Shown: positions 57,891 to 64,000 of the stretch, piece by piece | How positions within the stretch are numbered: the stretch's first letter is position 1 | Layout of the letters: each line of letters begins with the position of its first letter | Source: Triglochin maritima | Lineage: Eukaryota > Streptophyta > Magnoliopsida > Alismatales > Juncaginaceae | NCBI GenBank assembly: GCA_963682175.1 | Contig: OY821791.1 | Span: forward strand, 23,901,826-23,965,825 | DNA length: 64,000 nt | Direction: 5' to 3' | Made by a program: the position numbers and the translations under genes | The notes under the pieces: generated by a model | What the model was told of the DNA's origin: nothing | The model's database searches: none | What the model saw: the letters and a program-made list of their open reading frames with translations, nothing else

Positions 57891-59279
57891 GACATGGATA
57901 TTTCGAAACAAACTTGATGAAGATAGGATGTAGTTAGAAACAAAGTTAGACTCGTTGCTCAAGGCTACCGCCAAGAGCGGATAGACTTTGATGATACTTA
58001 TGCCCCCGAATGGAATCCATTTGCATGTTGTTAGCATATGCATCTTTTATGGACATAAAACTATTTCAAATGGATGTTAAAAGTGATTTCTTAAATGGTT
58101 TTATCAATGAATAAGTTTATGTTGCACATCCCCAGGGATTTGTAAATCAAACTTACCCAAACCATGTGTTCAAACTTAAGAAGGCTCTTTATAGCCTCAA
58201 ACAAGCTCCTAGAGCTTGGTATGAGAGGTTGAAGAACTTCTTAATCAACAAAGGTTTTTGTGTGGGTAAAGTGGATACCACTCTTTTTGTGAAGTCTTAT
58301 AATCATGATTTACTAGTAGTACAAATATATGTTGATGATATTATATTTAGTGCAAGTAATTCACGTCTTTGCGAATAATTCACTAAGTCTATGCAGGGGG
58401 AGCATGAGATGACCTTGACTGGTGTACTAAATTTCTTTCTCGGACTTCAAATCAAGAAAATTCTAGATGGGAACTTCATACACCAAGGAAAGTACACAAA
58501 AGATCTTCTAAAACGCTTTGGTCTTGAAGATAGGAAGCCATACAAGACTCCCATGAACACTAGCACAAAATTGGACAAAAATGAAAATGGCAAGGAGGTG
58601 GATATCAAGAAATATGGAGGTATGATTGGATCCTTGCTTTACCTTACTGCTAGTCGTCCAGATATTATGTTTGCCGTGTGTTTATGCGCTCATTTTCAAG
58701 CATGTCCAAAAGAATCTCACTTGAATGCCTTAAAATGAATTTTTCGATATCTTAAAACTTCTCAAGCTTTTGGTTTCCTCTACCCCAAGACTAGGGCTTT
58801 TGATATTGTTGCATATATCGATGCCGACTATGCCGGTTGCATTTTAGATCGTAAAAGCACTAGTGGCACTTGCCAATTTTTGGGAAAATCGCTTGTCTCT
58901 TGGTTTATTAAGAAACAAAATAGTGTTGCATTGTCTACAACCGAGGCCGAATATATTGCCGCCGGTTATGCATGTCCACAAGTCTTGTAGATAAGGAAAA
59001 CCCTTCAAAGACTTTAAACTTGAGTTTCAAACTACTCCTATCTTTTGTGATAATACTAGTGCAATAAATCTTTCGAAAAATCCCATTTTGCATTCAAGAA
59101 CTAAGCACATTGAAGTAAGACATCATTTTCTTAGATATCATGCAACCAAGGACGATATCAAACTTGTTTTTGTACCTACAAATGATCAATTAGTGGATAT
59201 CTTCACAAAACCTCTTAATGTTGATCAATTTCATCACATAAGACTAAATCTAGGAATGTGTAACTTAAATGACTTCTAA
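57891..59279 (+). pseudogene. Sirevirus reverse transcriptase and RNase H (decayed)
   Basis: RT: LVAQGYRQERIDFDDTYAP (about 57950-58005), a damaged segment, then KKALYSLKQAPRAWYERLK (about 58175-58235) and an intact YVDD box at 58328-58339. After a stop at 58376: LTGVLNFFLGLQIK, KYTKDLLKRFGL and SLLYLTASRPDI to 58738. RNase H: DADYAGCILDRKSTSGTC (about 58820-58875), STTEAEYIAA (about 58935-58965), and last part HIEVRHHFLRYH with DIFTKPL, ending at 59279. At least four stops or frameshifts. Unlike the tandem copia family, the RT active site itself is preserved. Confidence 0.88.
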
Positions 59280-60163
59280 CTTGGAAATATCATGCCATAA
59301 TTTCGAAATTTGCAACTTGATTGAGTTAATATTTGAGTTATGTGGACTTTTGATGTGTTTTTTATCTGTATTTCTCTCTCAGACACATTTCGGTGACCAG
59401 ACATGGTGTTTCGTTCGACCAGATTGTTGTGTTGTGAAGTTTTTGAACTCTATATCTTTTTCGGTCGACTGAAATATGTGTTCCATTTGATCGGAGTGCT
59501 GTGTTTGTGTTGTTTTTGGACTCTGCCTATTTTTGGTCGACCAGCCTATGCATTCCGTTCGACCGATTGCCTCTTGCTCAATTGGTAACTTAAGTTTACT
59601 TCAGTTATCAGTTGAACCTTTTTCGCTCGGTCAACCGTTTTGATTTTTGTTCAACCTTCTCTTACGTTCCTCGTTCGGCCAAATTTTCATCTGGTCTAGC
59701 ATTTTCATATTTCTAGTACATCGGTCGACCAGTATATCATCATTGTTCGACTGAAATTTCCAGGTAGTGTGTGCCTAATTGTTTCAGTCGACCACTCTTA
59801 TTTCTCTGTTCGACCAAATTTTCCAAGACGCTTCCAACTCATCTGTGGGGTGGACCGTAGATCTGTGTTGGTCGACCGCTCGTCCTAATCTCTTCAAATT
59901 GTTCCCGTAAACTTAACTTTTTGGTCGACCATCATAACCGACCGGTCGACCGTTAACGTCTTTTTTGGCTACATTTAGGGCAAAATCGTGTCTTTCTCTT
60001 TAACTTTTTACCTTTCCCCTCTTTTACCCTACCGTCGCCCCCTCCTTCTAGTCGACCACTTCCTCTCTTCCGGCTTGAAATCACTCATATATTTCCTCCA
60101 TTCGCCTCCCCTCTTGCTCCTCTACCTTCTCCACCGTCACTTTCACCACCTTCCTCCTTCATC
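59280..60163 (+). other. Spacer between pol and third ORF, with palindrome array
   Basis: No supported gene. Positions 59395-59955 carry five exact GGTCGACC sites and many TTCGACC/GGTCGAC half sites, as in the LTRs but here in the internal region. From about 59985 the sequence is pyrimidine-rich, up to the third-ORF start. Confidence 0.65.
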
Positions 60164-61240
60164 ATGTCTACTCGAAAGAAGATAGTGATTTGCAAGAAAT
60201 GGGGCGACCCAGAAGTTGTGGAGACTGAACGTCTTACCAAGAGGAGGGAAGATCGTCCCCCCACATCTCCAAATGTTCGTCATCCTCCTACTCCTCCAAC
60301 ACTTCCATTTTCCCCGATTGATGACAAGGCTCAATCTGCTTGGGATCAAAGCTTTTCGGGAGCTCCGTTCATTCCGTGTCGTCACTTGAGGTAGCCGATT
60401 TCTCTGAGTTTTCTCTTAAAGATCATTTAGATGCAAATAAGCTCACTTTTTGTCAAACCACACTTGCTTCAAAACCCTATTATCATTTCCTTGTTCAACA
60501 ATTTTACTGTAACCTTCGAATGGCTAAAAATCACCACCTAATGACTACAATGATTAATGGGATGACATATGAGATCGTTCCTGGTACTATTGCCACCGCA
60601 TTAGGCCATGATTTTGATGGCATTCACCTTTACATAGACTACCCATACTTTGCCTTAAAGAATACTCCTATTGGTCTAATAATTGATGAACTCTATGCCA
60701 TTCCACCCGTCATGAAAAATGGAAACGTTGTGCATTGTGCCTCTCGCTTGCATCCTCTCCCTAGGATATTAGCCCAAATAGTGAACTACAACATTTATCC
60801 CAAGTGTGGCCACCAAAATGAAATTTCCATCCTTGAGCTATTTTGTATATACTGTCTTTATAAAAAATTCCTGTGAGTTGGCCGCTTTTCATTTTCCTTC
60901 ACATGTGGCATTGGAAGAAAAGATACCTTCCTTACCCAATGTGGTTATCGACAATCTTCATGCCCCTCAGATAAATGTGAAAGCTTTTTCGTCAGCGGTC
61001 TACAAATATCAAATTTGTAAGACCACATTATCCAAGATGAAGATGATTGCCACCTCTTCTTCACCACCTTCCTCTGACTAGGAATCAGATGAGGAATCCG
61101 AAGAAGATAACGTTGCAGAAGAGGAAGAACAAATCGCTGAAGATGCAAGGGGGATGCCTCGTCAGGCTCCACAGGAGCTTGGTCTCAAGGATAATGGTTG
61201 ACATCCAGTTTGATAGATATACGTCGTTTTCAGCATATGT
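60164..61240 (+). pseudogene. Third ORF (env-like position), plant transposon protein-like
   Basis: ATG at 60164 (MSTRKKIVICKKWGD) with a Pro-rich N-terminus; a frameshift near 60350 passes to the frame 60340-60876, and another near 60870 to 60806-61081, then a stop and an acidic Asp/Glu tail (about 61085-61145). The middle (FYCNLRMAKNHH, MTYEIVPGTIATALGHDFDG, CASRLHPLPRILAQIV, CGHQNEISILELF) resembles the 'putative plant transposon protein' domain found in many plant retroelements. Sirevirus ORFs here are often called env-like; I see no signal peptide or membrane segment to support an envelope. Function unknown. Confidence 0.65.
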
Positions 61241-61836
61241 CTGACCAAGATGATGCACTTGAAGCCTCCACTTCTGCTCGTATAGATGCATTTGAAGCTT
61301 CATCTTCGGCGTATGGATCCACTTTGATGAACTCAAGTCAATTACTACTTATTCATCTGGTCAGCTGAATCGTATCGAAGCATCACTTGACTCCATCACT
61401 TCCTATTTTCGTGATCAGCGACTCGGTTGTTTGTGTGATGCTATCTTCGCTTGTTTGTTGTGCTTCGAACTTGTGTTTTATTTGCTTTGAACTTTGCTTC
61501 ATGTTGTCTTTGCTTTGAACTTTGCTTAAATGTTGTATTTGCTTTCAAAATGTTGTTGTTTGAATGTTATGAATCCTATTTTGAATGCATGTTTATGATT
61601 CCCATTATTGTTTCTTTTTGGCATATTTATGCTTCCGTTATACATCTCATGAGTTGATTGAATAATCCTTGAATCCTATGTTCATGAGTATCTTTTTGAT
61701 TATGCCAAAGGGGGAGAAATAAATACATGCATCATAGATAGGGGGAACTATAAGATAGGGGGAGCTTAAAGATGATTAAACTTGAAGACAACATGTATTT
61801 AGATGGATAGGTTGTCATCATAAAAAATGAGGAGAT
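61241..61836 (+). other. 3' noncoding region of Sirevirus with polypurine tracts
   Basis: The first 120 bases may still be third-ORF remnant (ASTSARIDAFEAS in one frame). A T-rich part with repeated TTTGCTTTGAACTT follows (about 61475-61550). GGGGGA tracts at about 61709, 61740 and 61759; the last purine run, up to GGAGAT at 61836, abuts the LTR. Confidence 0.65.
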
Positions 61837-63467
61837 TGTTGGCTTTTTGGCTAAGTAATCGCTAATCCGTTTTGATGATTAACTAACATATCAATAAACA
61901 TGTAATCTATTAACATCATTGCATGCATATATTGTATTTCTAACATTTCAGGAACCAAGTATGGATCAAGACAAGAAATGAAGAATGAAGAGTAGATAGG
62001 TTTACAATTCTTGTACTTAGGCCACAATGTAACTTGGCACTTGAAATCATTGATAAATTGCATTGCATGACCCATAGGGAAACTGTAGAAGTCTTACAAT
62101 TAAATCCTTAATCAATTTTACTTCAATAGGAAATCGACGAAACATAAAAATCCCCTAAAAACAGGTGTTCTGGGTGAAACCGGTCAACCGGTAGGCTATC
62201 TGGTTTGACCAGATTCAACAAACAGTTTTTCCATTCCCCAACGGTCGACCAGATCCTCTTTTAGTTCAACCAATTCTAATATCTATTTTCCCAGTCTACA
62301 TTGGTCGACCGAAAGCCTTTAACTGTTCGACCGTTCCTTTATGTCATCCGATAGGACTCAATTCGACCGATACAATTTTCTCTAACCTATCTTTTGTCGA
62401 CACGTGTCCTAGTTTGAGTGGAGACTTGTCAATCAAACCTTTGTTTTGTTCGATCATTTACACTTCTGATTTTCTCCTCAATATGACCATTATACTTGTC
62501 GTATTTAAGAACGGTCGTATACAAATACTCCACCTAACCATCTTTTAGATTTGGTCTTCCGGTCGACCAAAACCTTAGCATAGGTCGACCGGTTCATGAA
62601 ACACTCCAGTTCTAACACCTACTGATATTTTTGGTCGGACGACACCTCTATTTTGTTCGACCGTTATCTCATTGGCATAGTTTCATCTTGACCAAAACCT
62701 TCCCCAAATAGTCGATCGAACCTTACCAAATGTTCGACCGTTCACTTAAATTCTAGCCTAGTTGATTTGACCGTTTGCACCTTTCTTCGATCGAATGCTT
62801 ATTCTTTACAAACCGGTCGACCGATTAATCAGATCAGGTCAACCGATTGGTGTCCAAATTTGTGTCCAAACTTCACTGCTTTGTGTATTTTTACACAACT
62901 CTTTCCCAACTTAATCCCAATGGTTAAAATTAGTTTAAAGCTTATAAATAGAGTTGAGAATACTTTTCTAAGGTCACCAATCTTTCTCCAAGCTCACATA
63001 TTCTTACTACTCACATTTTTCTCTAAACTTCCTTGTGCTGACATCTTTCCACTTGAAATCACTCTCTTTGATTACATCATACATTTCAAGTTCCCAAGAG
63101 TAGTTTGCTGAAGTAATTCTTCAAGGGTTGTACTAGTTTCCGGAGTGAAGCTCTTCTCAGATTGTGAGAAGGTGGTCCAAGCTAGGCAAGGGTGTTCGCA
63201 AAGCATGTGGTGTAAAGGCGTGATCTCGGCCCGCAACGGAGATTGTATTACTGGAGGACGCGAAGTTGCTCGAGGAAGAGCAATTCGTAAGAGAGGACTA
63301 GGATCCAGTGGTCGGATCCAAACCTCTATACATCCGGTGTTGTGGTTTGCTTGTCTCATCTTCACATTTAATTGCTTTAATTTTTAATTTGGCATAGTTG
63401 TTTAAAATACTTAATTAGTCTATTCAACCCCCCTTTAGACTAATATTAGGGCACATTAGATCCTACA
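61837..63467 (+). repeat. 3' LTR of Sirevirus (1631 bp)
   Basis: TGTTGGC to ATCCTACA, then CAAGT. Differs from the 5' LTR at many sites and by the shorter CTTACTACTCACA repeat. Five exact GGTCGACC sites; TATAAATA at 62943-62950. Confidence 0.9.
62943..62950 (+). promoter_or_regulatory. Candidate LTR TATA box (3' LTR)
   Basis: TATAAATA, counterpart of 53854. Confidence 0.5.
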
Positions 63468-63472
63468 CAAGT

Positions 63473-64000
63473 CAATTCTGGGAGCTTCCTTTTACTTTGC
63501 CTCTCAATGATTTTGCACATGCTAAACACATGCAAAACCCACAAAACATTTTATTTTGTAAAAGACATGAAGATTTTGAAAGAAATGAAAAAGTTAAAGC
63601 ACTAGGCAAACAAAAGAAGGCAAGTCACCCAAGGACCATGGTATAACATATATGTCAATATTAAATGCAACACACTAACATGACCCTAACAATGCAAACA
63701 AAAGAAAAAGTAAAAGACTAGACTATGTACACACGTAAAACACCCCCCACACTTACTTCATGCATTGTCCTCAATGAATGTCAGAATAATACTACATGGA
63801 TTCATGCATGAAAAATAAAAGAACTCACCAACGTGAAGTGCTAAAGGAAGTTCAATGTTATGTGGATGGATATATGATATGTTCGTTTTAATACCACAAG
63901 TGCATGGTGTCGACGAAGATGCGGCAAGTACGGGTCGTGACCACGAGGAGGTGTGTCAACTCTGGTTTGTTCGAAGGCAAGTGGGAAAAGAGGGGAAGAA
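63473..64000 (-). mobile_element. OTA-like fragment running off the right edge
   Basis: 63735-63780 (CCCCCCACACTT then CATGCATTGTCCTCAATG) matches the 3' noncoding part of the OTA element near 11573-11615. From about 63880 the sequence shares CACAAGTGCA, the GCAAGTACGGGTCG block and GGAGGTGTGTC with the primer-site end of the LTR at 2239. No primer site lies between, so sequence has been lost or rearranged. The limits are uncertain. It may belong to the host segment into which the neighbouring elements inserted. Confidence 0.5.

Larger units (their letters stand above)
52751..63467 (+). mobile_element. Full-length Sirevirus (Ty1/copia, SIRE/Maximus) with third ORF, decayed
   Basis: 10.7 kb. 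LTRs 52751-54436 and 61837-63467 start TGTTGGCTTTTTGGC; target duplication CAAGT (52746-52750 and 63468-63472). Order: primer site, gag, protease, integrase, RT, RNase H, a palindrome-rich spacer, a third ORF and polypurine tracts. The size, the extra ORF and the several GGGGGAG tracts fit the Sirevirus lineage. The LTRs differ at many sites, with a tandem expansion of CTTACTACTCACA in the 5' LTR (53895-53990), so it is much older than the gag-only relative at 12850. Every gene has stops or frameshifts. Confidence 0.92.

Noticed and set aside
59988..60185. Leu/Ser-rich ORF as signal peptide of an envelope protein
   Set aside because: It is in a different frame from the third ORF, pyrimidine-rich by composition, and overlaps only the start region.

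Overview
This 64 kb window is plant nuclear DNA made almost entirely of LTR retrotransposons, intact, broken, nested and recombined. I found no host gene, tRNA, rRNA or CRISPR array. The evidence for a plant is a Sirevirus-type Ty1/copia element, Ty3 elements with a tRNA-Asp primer site (the Athila/Tat, or OTA, lineage), chromovirus-type LTRs and CACTA-like DNA. The species cannot be named from the sequence. The setting looks like gene-poor heterochromatin of a repeat-rich genome.

Left part (1-8145). An OTA element on the minus strand (coding part, primer site, 5' LTR) is inserted in the 3' half of a decayed copia element that ends in a 2.05 kb LTR at 8145. A small GC-rich element with imperfect inverted ends follows (8180-8364).

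Nest (8365-30630). An old copia element is split into three pieces. Between the first two sits a minus-strand solo LTR (target duplication GAACA). Inside that LTR is a complete OTA gag-protease element (9399-22050, duplication GTGCA). Inside that element is a very young Sirevirus-like element (12850-18152, duplication GTTAT) that carries only gag. A second OTA gag-protease element (24031-29908), lacking its 3' end, separates the last two copia pieces. Then come a CACTA-like fragment (30631-31102) and a reversed Sirevirus LTR fragment (31103-about 32200).

Right part (32201-64000). One short host segment took three insertions, each with its own 5-base duplication: a chromovirus-type gag-only element (32553-38139, CTTAA); a tandem copia array LTR-internal-LTR-internal-LTR (38284-52664, CCCCA); and a full-length but decayed Sirevirus with gag, pol and a third ORF (52751-63467, CAAGT). 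A further OTA-like fragment runs off the right edge.

How the parts work together. Most elements here are non-autonomous. Four carry only gag or gag-protease, and one copia family has a mutated reverse transcriptase active site. They presumably moved using proteins from other elements. The strongest unexplained signal is a palindrome, CGGTCGACCG and its variants, repeated many times in the LTRs of three unrelated groups (Sirevirus, another copia family, a chromovirus-type element). The most unusual gene is the gag of the young gag-only element, whose zinc knuckle is replaced by a long Arg/Lys/Glu-rich segment.
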